Positions 7,983-15,600 of a stretch of DNA of 64,000 bases are shown in pieces. The notes under the pieces are model-generated. The model did no database searches, was not told the origin of the DNA, and saw only the letters and a program-made list of their open reading frames with translations. The stretch is from Jatrophihabitans sp964252635. Its GTDB lineage: Bacteria > Actinomycetota > Actinomycetes > Mycobacteriales > Jatrophihabitantaceae. The translations under genes were made by a program, and so were the position numbers. The stretch is from positions 38,889 to 102,888 of the forward strand of contig NZ_CAXUNP010000011.1 in NCBI RefSeq assembly GCF_964252635.1, read 5' to 3'. Every line of letters starts with the position of its first letter. The first letter of the stretch is position 1.

Positions 7983-9221
7983 TCATACGCCGATGGTGCG
8001 CACTCCGAGCCACAGTGCGGTGGCGGCGAGGACGAGCAGCAGAGGGACGGTGAGCAGCCCGAGGCGATGGAACTGCGCGGCGCTCGGCTTCTCCTCGGCC
8101 GGCAGCAGCCGCCGCCAGAGCAACGTGGCCAGCGACCCGGGGTAGGTCGCGTTGGGTCCGATGTTGACGCCGATCAGGACCGCGAGCACCAGTGCCGGTT
8201 GCCCGTGCACGATCGGGATCAGGGCCAGCGTGGCCGGCAGGTTGTTCACCAGGTTGGCCAGCGCCGCCGCCACCGTGGCCAGGCCCAGCAGCGCGAGCCA
8301 CGAGCTGCCGGACGGGACGAGGTGCTGCAGCCCGCCGGACAGGCCGTGCCGCGTCACGCCGTCCACGATCACCGCGAGGGCCAGGACGAACACGCAGAAA
8401 CCCGGTGACGCCTCTGTGACCAGCTGCAGCGGCTTGATCGAGCGGGCATGCGGCACGAGGAGTGCGACGCATCCGACGAGGGCGGCCCAGGCCGGCGCGA
8501 CGTCGATCGAGGACGTGACGACGAACAGCGCCACCGTCACGACCAGCACGACCAGCGCGTAGCGCGGGGGAGAGGGGACCTCGGTGGCGCGGGAACCGGT
8601 ACCGCGCAGGTCGCGGCGGAAGAACGTGCGCAACCCGCCCCACTCCGCGACGCACACCAGCACCCACGGCAGCAGCATCAGCGCCGTGAAGTGCCCGAAC
8701 GACAGGCCCGACGCCGTGAAGGCGAGCAGGTTGGTCAAGTTCGAGACGGGCAGCAGCAGCGATCCGCTGTTGGCCAGGCGGGTGCAGGCGTACAGGTGCG
8801 GGCGGGCCGGCACGCGCAACCGGGCCGTCGTCGTGAGCACGACCGGGGTGAGCAGCACAACCGTCGCGTCGAGGGTGAGAGTGGCGGTGACGCCGGCGGC
8901 CAGCATCACGACCAGGACGAGGAGTCGGCGCGGGTCGCCCTTCGACGCCGACGCGGCCACGGCACCGAGGTAGTCGAACACGCCGGCCTCGGCGCAGAGA
9001 TGTCCGAAGACCAGGATGGCGGCGAGGAAGCCGACCGTCGGGCCGATCTCCCGCAGCGCGTGCAGGGCCGCGTGCCACGGGACGATCCCGAGCGCCACGA
9101 CGAGCACGGCCGCGGGCACGGCCACGACGCTCTCGCTCAGACCGCGGGGGCGCGCCACCGCGAAGGCCAGCGAGGCGGCGAGCAGGATCAGTGCCACGAC
9201 CTCTGCTGCGACGCCGTGCAC
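7983..9221 (-). CDS. ArsB/SLC13-type ion permease
   Basis: A 412-residue integral membrane protein with about ten to eleven hydrophobic segments. The central conserved part (LTLDATVVLLTPVVL, then SGSLLLPVSNLTNLLA) matches the arsenite/anion permease superfamily (ArsB, CitMHS, NhaD, SLC13), and LANLVNNLPATLALIPI is the second repeat of the same motif. No arsenic-resistance genes are near, so the substrate is undetermined. The GTG start lies 14 nt after the VOC stop, implying a two-gene leftward operon. Confidence 0.82.
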   Translation of the reverse strand: MHGVAAEVVALILLAASLAFAVARPRGLSESVVAVPAAVLVVALGIVPWHAALHALREIGPTVGFLAAILVFGHLCAEAGVFDYLGAVAASASKGDPRRLLVLVVMLAAGVTATLTLDATVVLLTPVVLTTTARLRVPARPHLYACTRLANSGSLLLPVSNLTNLLAFTASGLSFGHFTALMLLPWVLVCVAEWGGLRTFFRRDLRGTGSRATEVPSPPRYALVVLVVTVALFVVTSSIDVAPAWAALVGCVALLVPHARSIKPLQLVTEASPGFCVFVLALAVIVDGVTRHGLSGGLQHLVPSGSSWLALLGLATVAAALANLVNNLPATLALIPIVHGQPALVLAVLIGVNIGPNATYPGSLATLLWRRLLPAEEKPSAAQFHRLGLLTVPLLLVLAATALWLGVRTIGV

Positions 9222-9235
9222 GGCTGGAGCCTAGA

Positions 9236-9751
9236 TCAGAGCAGTTCGACACCTTCGAACTGACCGAGCACCTCGCGGTAGAGCTCGACACCCATGCCGT
9301 TCGGGTCGCGCAGGTACAGGCTGTCGTCGGCGCCGCGGTCGGGGCCCAGGTAGTCGATGCCCGCGTCGTCGAGCTTGGCCCGGGCGGCGTCGAACTGCTC
9401 GGAGGAGACGGACAACGCGAGGTGTTGCAACGCGCCGATCGTCTCCCGGTACGGCTCGAGGTCCAGCCCCGGGAAGTCGAAGAACCCGAGCAGGTTGTCG
9501 TTGCCGAGGTCGAAGAAGAAGTGGCTGGAGCCGGCGTAGTCACGGTTCTCGACCAGCTCGACCAGGGGCATGCCGAGGAAGCCCTGGTAGAAGCGGATGG
9601 TCTCCTCGACGTCGCGGCAGACGAACGCCGCGTGGTGGATGCCGTGGGTCGTCGTTGCGGGCCGCTCACCGCGAGGACGCAGGTAGGTCGTGCGTAGCTG
9701 ACGACGACGTTCGCGCACGGCCTCGAGTTCGGAACCGGTGGGTTCGGGCAT
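9236..9751 (-). CDS. VOC family protein (glyoxalase/dioxygenase fold)
   Basis: A 171-residue vicinal-oxygen-chelate fold protein. Two beta-alpha-beta-beta-beta repeats are visible: GIHHAAFVCRDVEETIRFYQ to FDLGNDNLLGFF, and LQHLALSVSSEQFDAARAKL to LRDPNGMGVELY. Potential metal ligands are the histidine in IHHAA, that in LQHLAL and the glutamate in GVELYRE. The first 35 residues are a charged extension. Enzymatic specificity cannot be told. TACGCT ends 6 nt before the ATG on the minus strand, fitting a leaderless promoter, and the gene is divergent from rnpB. Confidence 0.85.
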   Translation of the reverse strand: MPEPTGSELEAVRERRRQLRTTYLRPRGERPATTTHGIHHAAFVCRDVEETIRFYQGFLGMPLVELVENRDYAGSSHFFFDLGNDNLLGFFDFPGLDLEPYRETIGALQHLALSVSSEQFDAARAKLDDAGIDYLGPDRGADDSLYLRDPNGMGVELYREVLGQFEGVELL

Positions 9752-9803
9752 GGCGTGAGCGTAGGCCGTCGGCCCGATCGGCGAGAACTCTCGACGCGGG
9801 CGC

Positions 9804-9809
9804 TAGGCT
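9804..9809 (+). promoter_or_regulatory. -10 box of the rnpB promoter
   Basis: TAGGCT lies about 10 nt before the first paired base of RNase P RNA, the spacing expected for its transcription start. No convincing -35 is seen upstream. Confidence 0.55.
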
Positions 9810-9818
9810 GTCGGGCGC

Positions 9819-10230
9819 GGCGGACGAGCCGACCGGACGGCCGCGTCGCACCCGCAGGGGTGCGCCGAGGAAAGTCCGGACTCCACAGGGCAGGGTGGTT
9901 GCCAACGGCAACCCGGGGCGACCCGCGGGACAGTGCCACAGAAAACAGACCGCCGGCACCTGGTTCGCCAGGAGCCGGTAAGGGTGAAACGGCGGTGTAA
10001 GAGACCACCAGCGTTGCGGGTGACCGCAGCGGCTCGGTAAACCCCACCCGGAGCAAGGTCAAGAACGGGCCGGTCCGCCGGCCCGGCGCAGGCGTTCGAG
10101 GGCGGCCCGCCCGAGCCTGCGGGTAGACCGCTCGAGCCTGCCGGCAACGGCAGGCCTAGATGGATGGCCGTCACCGTTGTCGTTCGACAGCGGAACAGGA
10201 TCCGGCTTACAGGTCGACTCGTCCGTCGCC
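9819..10230 (+). ncRNA. rnpB: RNase P RNA (class A)
   Basis: This is the catalytic RNA of tRNA 5' processing. The conserved segments appear in order: GACGAGCCGACCGGACGGCC near the 5' end, GAGGAAAGTCCGGACTCCAC, ACAGAAAACAGACCGCC, GGTAAGGGTGAAACGG, TGTAAGAGACCACC, AGATGGATGGCCGTC and near the 3' end GATCCGGCTTACAGGTCGAC. The termini pair (GGCGGACGAG with CTCGTCCGTCGCC), which sets the limits to within a few bases. About 412 nt, a normal length. It is intact although the prophage begins directly after it. Confidence 0.96.
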
Positions 10231-10379
10231 CGGCCCCGAGAATGCGGGCTGGGCCCCGTAAGTGCTGGGCTGCAGCATGGTGAGCCGTGGGGCCGTGCAG
10301 GGGCAGATGGGGAGTGAATGACGGCCAAATACGGCCATCTGAGCACCGGTGACGGCCAAATGACGGCCACGCGCAGGCG
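10231..10379. other. Left prophage junction (attL) region next to rnpB
   Basis: This 149-bp strip lies between the rnpB 3' end and the integrase stop codon and should contain the attL core. A weak hairpin GGCCC/GGGCC (10232-10255) may terminate rnpB. The core cannot be identified without the right junction or an empty site. That the element begins here is inferred from the change from host to phage genes. Confidence 0.6.
10319..10369 (+). repeat. Four direct repeats of ACGGCCA, likely integrase arm-type sites
   Basis: ACGGCCA occurs at 10321, 10331, 10352 and 10363. Three copies extend to TGACGGCCA and two to TGACGGCCAAA. The intervals are 10, 21 and 11 bp, i.e. whole helical turns, so all copies face the same side of the DNA. 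They sit just downstream of the integrase gene, where lambda-type integrases bind arm sites. Confidence 0.6.
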
Positions 10380-11486
10380 TCATTCCGGGGTTTCGTCGAA
10401 CGCTCGGTCGACCGCGTCGCGGGTGCCCTCGTCGGCCGCATGCCACAGGTGGACGTAGGTGCGGAGCGTCTCCTCGAGCGTCGCGTGCCCCAGCCGCTCC
10501 TGCACCTCCCGGGGGGACCGGCCAGCCGCGATCAGCAGCGACGCGTAGAAGTGGCGAAGCTGGTGCAGCCCCTCACCCCGGGTGAGGCCCATCGCTTCGG
10601 CGGGGCCGCCGCCGGCCGCCGGCCGCCACGCCTTCCCCCACACGGTCCGGGTCAGCGGGGTGCCGCGCGCGGTCCGAAAGACGAGTTCGCCCGGCTCGGC
10701 CGGGTAGTCGGCGAGGTGCTTGCCGAGCGCGTCGACGACGTGCCGGGGCAGCGGCACAGTGCGGACCCCGGCGCGGGACTTCGGCGGCCCGAACACCGGC
10801 TCGGGCCCGCGACGTCCGGTCAGCTGCCGGTTCACCCGCACGGTCGCCGCCTCGAGGTCGACCCGGTCGCGGGTGAGCCCCCACGCCTCGGACGCACGGA
10901 CGCCGGTCCCGGCGACGAGCGTGATCAGCGCCCGGTACCGGTCGGGTGTCGCGCGTTCGCCGGCGCGGACCTGCCCGACGGTGAGGGGCACGATCTCCTC
11001 GCTGACCACCTCTGGCGCCTTCACCCCGTCGAACGGCGACCCGGTGAGGATCCGGTCCCGGATGGCGTCGAGGAACGCCCCGGCGACCTGGCCGCGGACA
11101 CCCTTCACCGTGCTGGGGGAGTAGCCGGCGCGCAGCAGGTCCGCCTGCCACGTCCGCACCGTCGACGGCATCACGGACGCGAGCGGTGTCGCCCCCAGGT
11201 AGGGGTAGACCATGGTCCGGAACCGGGTGCGGGTCGACGCGGCCGTCCCTGGCCGGTGATGCGCCTGCTGCTCCCGCCACGCCTCGAGGTACGCCTCAAC
11301 GGTCTGCTGCCCCGCCGCCGGATCCACGTACGTGCTCGAGCGCACCTGGTGCCGCACCGACGTCGAGAAGTCCTCCGCCTCCGCCTTCCGCGCGAAACTC
11401 CGCGACCGCTCAACACCCGCCGGGTCGACATATCGGACCCGGTAAGAGACGCCACGCTTCCCCCGCCGACGCTGAATATGCGGCAT
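10380..11486 (-). CDS. int: Phage tyrosine integrase
   Basis: A 368-residue tyrosine recombinase. The N-terminus (about 1-55) is an arm-binding beta-sheet domain (GVSYRVRYVDPAGVERSRSF), followed by a SAM-like core-binding domain (about 65-160) and the catalytic domain. The catalytic set is visible: Arg in GTGVRASEAWGL, His308-x-x-Arg311 in LHQLRHFYASLL, His334 in RLGHATLEETL and the nucleophile Tyr344. It would catalyse integration and, with an excisionase, excision of the prophage. The gene reads toward rnpB and the repeat array. Its ATG is 2 nt after the stop of the gene before it. Confidence 0.95.
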   Translation of the reverse strand: MPHIQRRRGKRGVSYRVRYVDPAGVERSRSFARKAEAEDFSTSVRHQVRSSTYVDPAAGQQTVEAYLEAWREQQAHHRPGTAASTRTRFRTMVYPYLGATPLASVMPSTVRTWQADLLRAGYSPSTVKGVRGQVAGAFLDAIRDRILTGSPFDGVKAPEVVSEEIVPLTVGQVRAGERATPDRYRALITLVAGTGVRASEAWGLTRDRVDLEAATVRVNRQLTGRRGPEPVFGPPKSRAGVRTVPLPRHVVDALGKHLADYPAEPGELVFRTARGTPLTRTVWGKAWRPAAGGGPAEAMGLTRGEGLHQLRHFYASLLIAAGRSPREVQERLGHATLEETLRTYVHLWHAADEGTRDAVDRAFDETPE

Positions 11487-11488
11487 GG

Positions 11489-11968
11489 CTAGTTGAAGTC
11501 GCCAGTCGCGATTGTGGCGATTCCTGCTGCGATGTCGCCTACCGTGTCAACCCGCGGCTGGCATGCATTCGTTACGTCGCCGACGAACGAGCGGGCGTAG
11601 TCGTCGGACTTGTCCTTCGCATCCAGGCGTCGAATCATTTCCTGCGACATGGCGAACCGTTGCGCGCCGGTCATGTCGTCGTCCCACTGCACACACGTCG
11701 TGTTCGTAATCGAGGTTCGCCACCCCGCATATCCGCCGTCACCCGAGGTCGACTTGTCTGAAGACTTCCCTACGAGATACAAGATGATCACGATGGCGAC
11801 CAGCGCGACGGCCACAAGAGGGTTGCGATAGGCGTGCCGAGGTTTCGCCGCTGCAGCGCTGTCGCCGCCAGCAGTCGGAGCGGATGCACTCTGCTGTGCT
11901 CGGTGCACCGAGCACAACTGACCCTCGACCGTTACGGGAACCGGACAGCCCTCGCGCGCACATTTCAT
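11489..11968 (-). CDS. Zinc-ribbon single-pass membrane protein (unknown)
   Basis: A 159-residue protein. It starts MKCAREGCPVPVTVEGQLC, a short C-x4-C...C-x2-H zinc-binding motif, then a spacer, one transmembrane segment (NPLVAVALVAIVIILYLVG) and an outward domain of about 85 residues with two cysteines (TTCVQWDDD and ACQPRVD). The ATG at 11968 is preferred over the upstream in-frame codon at 12058 because GAGGA lies 8 nt ahead. Lysogeny-module genes of this kind can act in superinfection exclusion, but nothing here proves it. Confidence 0.65.
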   Translation of the reverse strand: MKCAREGCPVPVTVEGQLCSVHRAQQSASAPTAGGDSAAAAKPRHAYRNPLVAVALVAIVIILYLVGKSSDKSTSGDGGYAGWRTSITNTTCVQWDDDMTGAQRFAMSQEMIRRLDAKDKSDDYARSFVGDVTNACQPRVDTVGDIAAGIATIATGDFN

Positions 11969-12006
11969 GTCACTGTTCCTCGTTCGGTTGTACACATACG
12001 GCGCTC

Positions 12007-12333
12007 TTAGCAGTAGTGCGTGGAGTGCACGACGGTCAGCAAGCGGTTGACGTACCACATCAGCGCGGCCGAGGGCGGGGGCCCGGACGACAGTCCGTTG
12101 ACGCCGTTGACTGCTGCCGCCGAGTCGTCAAACAGCTTCTTACGAGCCGCGCTCGCTGAGTTGCCGCATGCGACGTCGGCGTCGGACACGATGTCATCGT
12201 CGGGCGTGTTCGGCGTGATCTTGTGCATCTGGTGCAGCATCTTGGATTTGGTCGACTCCGAGCTGCAGCCAGCGGCCGGAACAATTGCTAGCAGCGCGAC
12301 CAGCATGCCGACAGCGCCGCGTCTAAGTCTCAC
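12007..12333 (-). CDS. Small lipoprotein (unknown)
   Basis: 108 residues, beginning with a lipoprotein signal: charged VRLRRGAVG, hydrophobic MLVALLAIV and the lipobox PAAGC with SSES after it. The mature part is short and polar (DDDIVSDADVACGNSASAARKKL) with a second cysteine pair, ending HSTHYC. The GTG start overlaps the stop of the peptidase gene as GTGA, with AGAGG 7 nt upstream. A lysogen-expressed lipoprotein is a classic superinfection-exclusion candidate; this is inference only. Confidence 0.65.
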   Translation of the reverse strand: MRLRRGAVGMLVALLAIVPAAGCSSESTKSKMLHQMHKITPNTPDDDIVSDADVACGNSASAARKKLFDDSAAAVNGVNGLSSGPPPSAALMWYVNRLLTVVHSTHYC

Positions 12334-12770
12334 GCCGCCGCCTCTTTCATACTCACGGCGCGCCATGTCAGCGCGCGTTCCCACGGCGCCATCCAGCGCC
12401 ACCGCAGCTTCAGGAACGTGGGGGTGACATCGAGCTCGGCTGCGACCTCGCGGCCGTCTTGCGCCCACCGCACCACCTCGGCGAGCTGGTGGGCGTCAAC
12501 GAGCCGTCGTGCGGCTAGCTTGTCCGCCGCGGATTCCATGCGTGACTCGAACCAGCAGACGCTGGTGCCGGTGTCGCCGGCGTCCATGTGGGCCAGCTCG
12601 TGCGCGAGGGCGCACCGCCGTTCCGCCTTGCTGATCGACTCGTCGACGAGGATCACGTCGGTCGACGGGCACCAGGCGGCGTGCAGAGGCGCGATCGGGT
12701 GCCACTCGATGTGGACGAGCGGGTAGCGGCGTGCCGCGTCGAGCCAGGGGTTGTACCGGTCATCGCTCAT
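12330..12770 (-). CDS. ImmA/IrrE family metallopeptidase (M78-like)
   Basis: 146 residues with the zinc-protease motif His57-Glu58-x-x-His61 (CALAHELAHMD) and the preceding strand DVILVDESISKAERR typical of the ImmA/IrrE family. These proteases cleave XRE-type phage or mobile-element repressors to trigger induction. The gene is coupled to the HTH repressor gene upstream (11-nt overlap), which is the probable substrate. The ATG at 12770 follows GGAGG by 10 nt. The C-terminal helices resemble the family's specificity region. Confidence 0.85.
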   Translation of the reverse strand: MSDDRYNPWLDAARRYPLVHIEWHPIAPLHAAWCPSTDVILVDESISKAERRCALAHELAHMDAGDTGTSVCWFESRMESAADKLAARRLVDAHQLAEVVRWAQDGREVAAELDVTPTFLKLRWRWMAPWERALTWRAVSMKEAAA

Positions 12771-13173
12771 CGTCCAGTCGCCTCCGTATCGCGCGTGCCG
12801 TCTGGAGGGCACTCAGTTTCGCTGCGGCTATCACCTCGGCTCGTTCTGCCGCCCCAAGCCCCTCGAGGGCCTCGGCTGGCAGCGACGCGAGCACGGCGTC
12901 ATCTTGCGGCGCGTCACCGACAGTTTCCGTGTCGTCCTGTCGCGGGTCGTCTCCGCGCACGATGAGGTCGATGCTTTCGGACGTCCAGCTGAGAGCTCGG
13001 GCGAGCTTGCTGCGTGTGGCGGATTGGGGCCAGCGGCTGCCGTTCAGAAAGTCGCCAACCGTGCCGACGTCCACCGCTGCGTTGCGTGCGAGGTCGCTGG
13101 TGTTCCAGTCGAATGCGCTCATCTGGGCCGCGACCGCCTGTCGGGCACGGTCGCGACCCGAGGACTCGGTCAT
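12760..13173 (-). CDS. HTH (XRE-like) transcriptional regulator, probable immunity repressor
   Basis: 137 residues. The N-terminal half is a helix-turn-helix (VAAQMSAFDWNTSDLARNAA, then DVGTVGDFLNGSRWP). The C-terminal part is an acidic linker and a helix ending AIRRRLDDER. It is first in the leftward operon and faces the Cro-like gene across the GGGAAC-repeat region. That position and the downstream ImmA-like protease make it the likely lysogeny repressor. The ATG at 13173 has GAGAGCGAG about 10 nt upstream; an in-frame extension to 13362 would cross the operators and is unlikely. Confidence 0.75.
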   Translation of the reverse strand: MTESSGRDRARQAVAAQMSAFDWNTSDLARNAAVDVGTVGDFLNGSRWPQSATRSKLARALSWTSESIDLIVRGDDPRQDDTETVGDAPQDDAVLASLPAEALEGLGAAERAEVIAAAKLSALQTARAIRRRLDDER

Positions 13174-13204
13174 GGTGGCGATCTCGCTCTCATGGGTTGA
13201 AGTG

Positions 13205-13369
13205 TTTCCGGGAACCAAAGGGAACAGCAAATTTCCGTTCCTGAACAGCGAGGCAGTTTTGTCCGGAAACACCGGTCTGTAGTTACAACAGGCGGGAACA
13301 AAATCCCCCGTAATCGTTGACCTTGCGAGAGTTTCTCGGGAACACCTTGCGTTGTTCCCCAAAGTTCCC
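13205..13369. promoter_or_regulatory. Divergent operator region with repeated GGGAAC sites
   Basis: The hexamer GGGAAC occurs at 13210, 13220, 13294 and 13338, and its complement GTTCCC at 13354 and 13364. The last pair that faces each other forms a 22-bp inverted repeat, GGGAACA-N8-TGTTCCC (13338-13359), covering the -35 box of the rightward promoter. It is the expected repressor/Cro switch between the two HTH genes. Confidence 0.65.
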
Positions 13370-13375
13370 TAGAGT
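13347..13375 (+). promoter_or_regulatory. Rightward early promoter, apparently leaderless
   Basis: TTGCGT (13347-13352), a 17-bp spacer and TAGAGT (13370-13375). The ATG of the Cro-like gene is only 7 nt beyond, with no Shine-Dalgarno site, so transcription should start at or beside the start codon. Confidence 0.6.
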
Positions 13376-13382
13376 TCTGGTC

Positions 13383-13655
13383 ATGCCAAGGAACCCGGTC
13401 CCGCAGAGTGCGGCGCAGGAACAGGTACGTGTCGGAGCAACTCTGAAGGTGCTTCGGGAGAAGTCGGGACTCAAGCCCGATGAGGCGGCAAACCGCGTGC
13501 CCATCTCGCGGTCGTACCTCGTGAACATCGAGGCCGGTCGCAAGCCGCTGACACCCGTGCTGTGCGCGCGGTTCGCGGCGATCTACAACGCACCGCAGGC
13601 TGCCATCGTCCCGGAGGGCTACTTCCTGAACGAGCCCACCGAGGTGCCGGCATGA
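13383..13655 (+). CDS. XRE-family HTH protein (Cro-like)
   Basis: 90 residues forming a five-helix XRE domain: GATLKVLREKSGLKPDEAANRV, then PISRSYLVNIEAGRKPL, where the recognition helix lies. It is the first rightward gene opposite the repressor and so probably the Cro counterpart. The ATG at 13383 sits 7 nt after a -10 box (leaderless). Its stop overlaps the next gene (ATGA). Confidence 0.82.
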   Translation: MPRNPVPQSAAQEQVRVGATLKVLREKSGLKPDEAANRVPISRSYLVNIEAGRKPLTPVLCARFAAIYNAPQAAIVPEGYFLNEPTEVPA

Positions 13656-13918
13656 GTCAGCGGCCGGTTTCGGAGGAGCCGTTGATGTCGGCGCGTGACA
13701 CCGCTGAGCGTCTCGGCACTCCATTGCAGACGTTCTACGACTGGCGCAAGCACGGCCGGGGGCCGAAGGGCTACCGCCTTGGCGGCCGCGTGCTGTTCCG
13801 CTGGTCGGAGGTCGAGGCGTGGCTGCAGCAGCAGCGCGAGCCGGACCGCCACCTGACTGCCGTTCGCCAGCTCCCGCGGGGGGTTGCTGGCGGACGGCGC
13901 ACCACCACCCACAAGTAG
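13652..13918 (+). CDS. Excisionase-like winged-HTH protein
   Basis: 88 residues with the MerR/AlpA-type winged helix found in phage excisionases: LMSARDTAERLGTPLQTFYDW and GPKGYRLGGRVLFRWSEVEAWL. The last 25 residues are a basic tail. It probably assists the integrase in excision or regulates early genes. It overlaps the Cro-like gene by 4 nt, and a strong hairpin follows its stop. Confidence 0.8.
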   Translation: MSQRPVSEEPLMSARDTAERLGTPLQTFYDWRKHGRGPKGYRLGGRVLFRWSEVEAWLQQQREPDRHLTAVRQLPRGVAGGRRTTTHK

Positions 13919-13920
13919 CG

Positions 13921-13948
13921 ACGGCCCGGCGCTGTCACGCCGGACCGT
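13921..13948 (+). terminator. Hairpin after the excisionase-like gene
   Basis: ACGG-c-CCGGCG pairs with CGCCGG-a-CCGT around a CTGTCA loop: ten pairs with one mismatch. It probably attenuates transcription between the control genes and the early operon. Confidence 0.55.
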
Positions 13949-13978
13949 CCCGTGACCGACTGATTGGAGTCGATCGAC

Positions 13979-14350
13979 ATGAGTATGACCGAGAAGACCA
14001 CGAACCCGCTGCACTGGTGGCTGGACGGCGACGAGCCGGCCGCGGTGAAGGCGGTGCTGTCGCTCGCGTACCTGCGTGAGGACCTCGACAACGACGCGGT
14101 GCACGACGCCGCCTGCCAGGTGTTCGGCCAGCAGGCCGACACGGTAATCGACCTCGCGACGCAGCTGAACTGGATCGAGCGCTTGGACTCCGAGAACCCG
14201 TCGGAGGTGCTGGCCGACTATTACGGGCATCGGGTGGCGGCGCTGTCGTCGATCAGCGTGTGCGAGGAGCTGCGGGACCAGCTGCGGGCCGAGGCGCTCG
14301 TCAGCGCCCAGCTCGTCGCGTCGCTGCACACCCAGGCGGTGGCGGCATGA
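13979..14350 (+). CDS. Phage protein of unknown function
   Basis: 123 residues, acidic and helical, no recognised family (LHWWLDGDEPAAVKAVLSLA, ATQLNWIERLDSENPSEVLA). The ATG at 13979 follows TTGGAG by 9 nt; this is one of the few early genes with its own ribosome site and so may be first in the operon. It is coupled to the ATPase gene (ATGA). Confidence 0.7.
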   Translation: MSMTEKTTNPLHWWLDGDEPAAVKAVLSLAYLREDLDNDAVHDAACQVFGQQADTVIDLATQLNWIERLDSENPSEVLADYYGHRVAALSSISVCEELRDQLRAEALVSAQLVASLHTQAVAA

Positions 14351-15600
14351 AGATCGTCAGGCTGCAGGCCGAGAACATCAAGAGGCTCGTCGCGGTCGAG
14401 ATCACCCCGGACGGCAACACGGTCGTGATCGCGGGCAAGAACGGGCAGGGCAAGACGTCTGTTCTCGACTCAATCTGGTTCGCGCTTGGTGGCGGTCCGG
14501 CCGCGAGGGGCACGACCAAGCCCATCCGTGATGGCCAGGACCACGCCGAGGTACGGCTCGACCTCGGAGAGCTGCGCGTCACCCGCACTTGGAACGCGAG
14601 CGGCAAGTCCACGCTGCGCGTCGACAACGCCGAGGGCGCTTCCTACCGGTCGCCACAGTCGATGCTGGACAACCTTGTCGGCCGGCTGTCCTTCGACCCG
14701 CTCGCGTTTGCGCAGCAGGACGACCGCACCCAGCTGGCATCGTTGCTTGAGCTGGTCGACCTGCCCTTCGATCCGGTCAAGCTGGCCGGCCAGCGGCAGG
14801 ACCTCTACGACGAGCGCACCACCATCGGCCGCGCCGGCAAGCAGCTCGAAGGCCAGCTCGCCAGCATGGCTCAGCCCGCGGACGACGTCCCGAAGGACGA
14901 GGTCAACGTTGCCGACCTACTCGCTCGGCACCGCGCGGGCCGCGCCGCCGCGGACGAGCACCAGCAACTCGTCCGCCGCCAGCAGTCGTTCGCAGCCGCC
15001 GTCGACCGAGACCAGCAGGACGTAGCGCACCTCGAGCAGCAGCTCGCGGCCGCGCGCGCCACGCTGACCGATCACATCGGCGAGCTTGAACACGCGACTC
15101 GGGCCGTCGAGCAGGACCACAACCTGCCCGATGTCGAGGCGATCGAGAAGCAGCTCTCCGAGGCCGACGAAGTGAACCGTGCCGTGCGGGCCGCCCGCGA
15201 GCGCGCCGACGTCGCGGCTCACCTGGCCGAGACCAGGGCGGCCTACGACGCACTGTCCGGGCAGATCGCCGACCTCGACAGGCGAAAGACCGCTGCGATC
15301 GCCGCGGCCGCCATGCCCATCGAAGGGCTTGCGTTCGACGACACCGGCGTCACCTATCGCGACGTGCCGTTCAAGCAGTGCAGCGCCGCTGAGCAGTTGC
15401 GCGTCTCGTTGGCCATGGCCATGGCGATGAACCCTCAGATTCGCGTAGTCCGCATTACCGACGGGTCCCTGCTCGACAGCGACAACATGCAGCTCATCGA
15501 GCAGATGGCCGCCGAGCAGGACTACCAGGTCTGGATCGAACGAGTTGATGAGTCCGGGCAGGTCGGCGTCGTCATCGAAGACGGCCAGGTCGCGTCATGA
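14347..15600 (+). CDS. SMC/RecF-like AAA ATPase
   Basis: 417 residues. Walker A is at 30-38 (GKNGQGKTS) after the strand NTVVIA, with the RecF/Rad50-like N-terminal start LQAENIKRLVAVEI. A long coiled coil (about 165-315) follows, and then FKQCSAAEQLRVSLAMAMAM, equivalent to the ABC signature, and RVVRITDGSLLDSDN, equivalent to Walker B, here weakly conserved. Such proteins are common next to phage RecE/RecT genes and are thought to act in recombination or end processing. Confidence 0.82.
   Translation: MKIVRLQAENIKRLVAVEITPDGNTVVIAGKNGQGKTSVLDSIWFALGGGPAARGTTKPIRDGQDHAEVRLDLGELRVTRTWNASGKSTLRVDNAEGASYRSPQSMLDNLVGRLSFDPLAFAQQDDRTQLASLLELVDLPFDPVKLAGQRQDLYDERTTIGRAGKQLEGQLASMAQPADDVPKDEVNVADLLARHRAGRAAADEHQQLVRRQQSFAAAVDRDQQDVAHLEQQLAAARATLTDHIGELEHATRAVEQDHNLPDVEAIEKQLSEADEVNRAVRAARERADVAAHLAETRAAYDALSGQIADLDRRKTAAIAAAAMPIEGLAFDDTGVTYRDVPFKQCSAAEQLRVSLAMAMAMNPQIRVVRITDGSLLDSDNMQLIEQMAAEQDYQVWIERVDESGQVGVVIEDGQVAS

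Noticed and set aside
6046..10062. A 1,338-codon open frame on the minus strand
   Set aside because: It runs antisense through five well-supported genes and into RNase P RNA and encodes low-complexity Arg/Ala/Gly text; it is a by-product of high GC.
10165..10173. Inverted TGACGGCCA inside rnpB as a fifth integrase site
   Set aside because: The bases belong to a conserved RNase P RNA segment (ATGGATGGCCGTC), so chance is likely.
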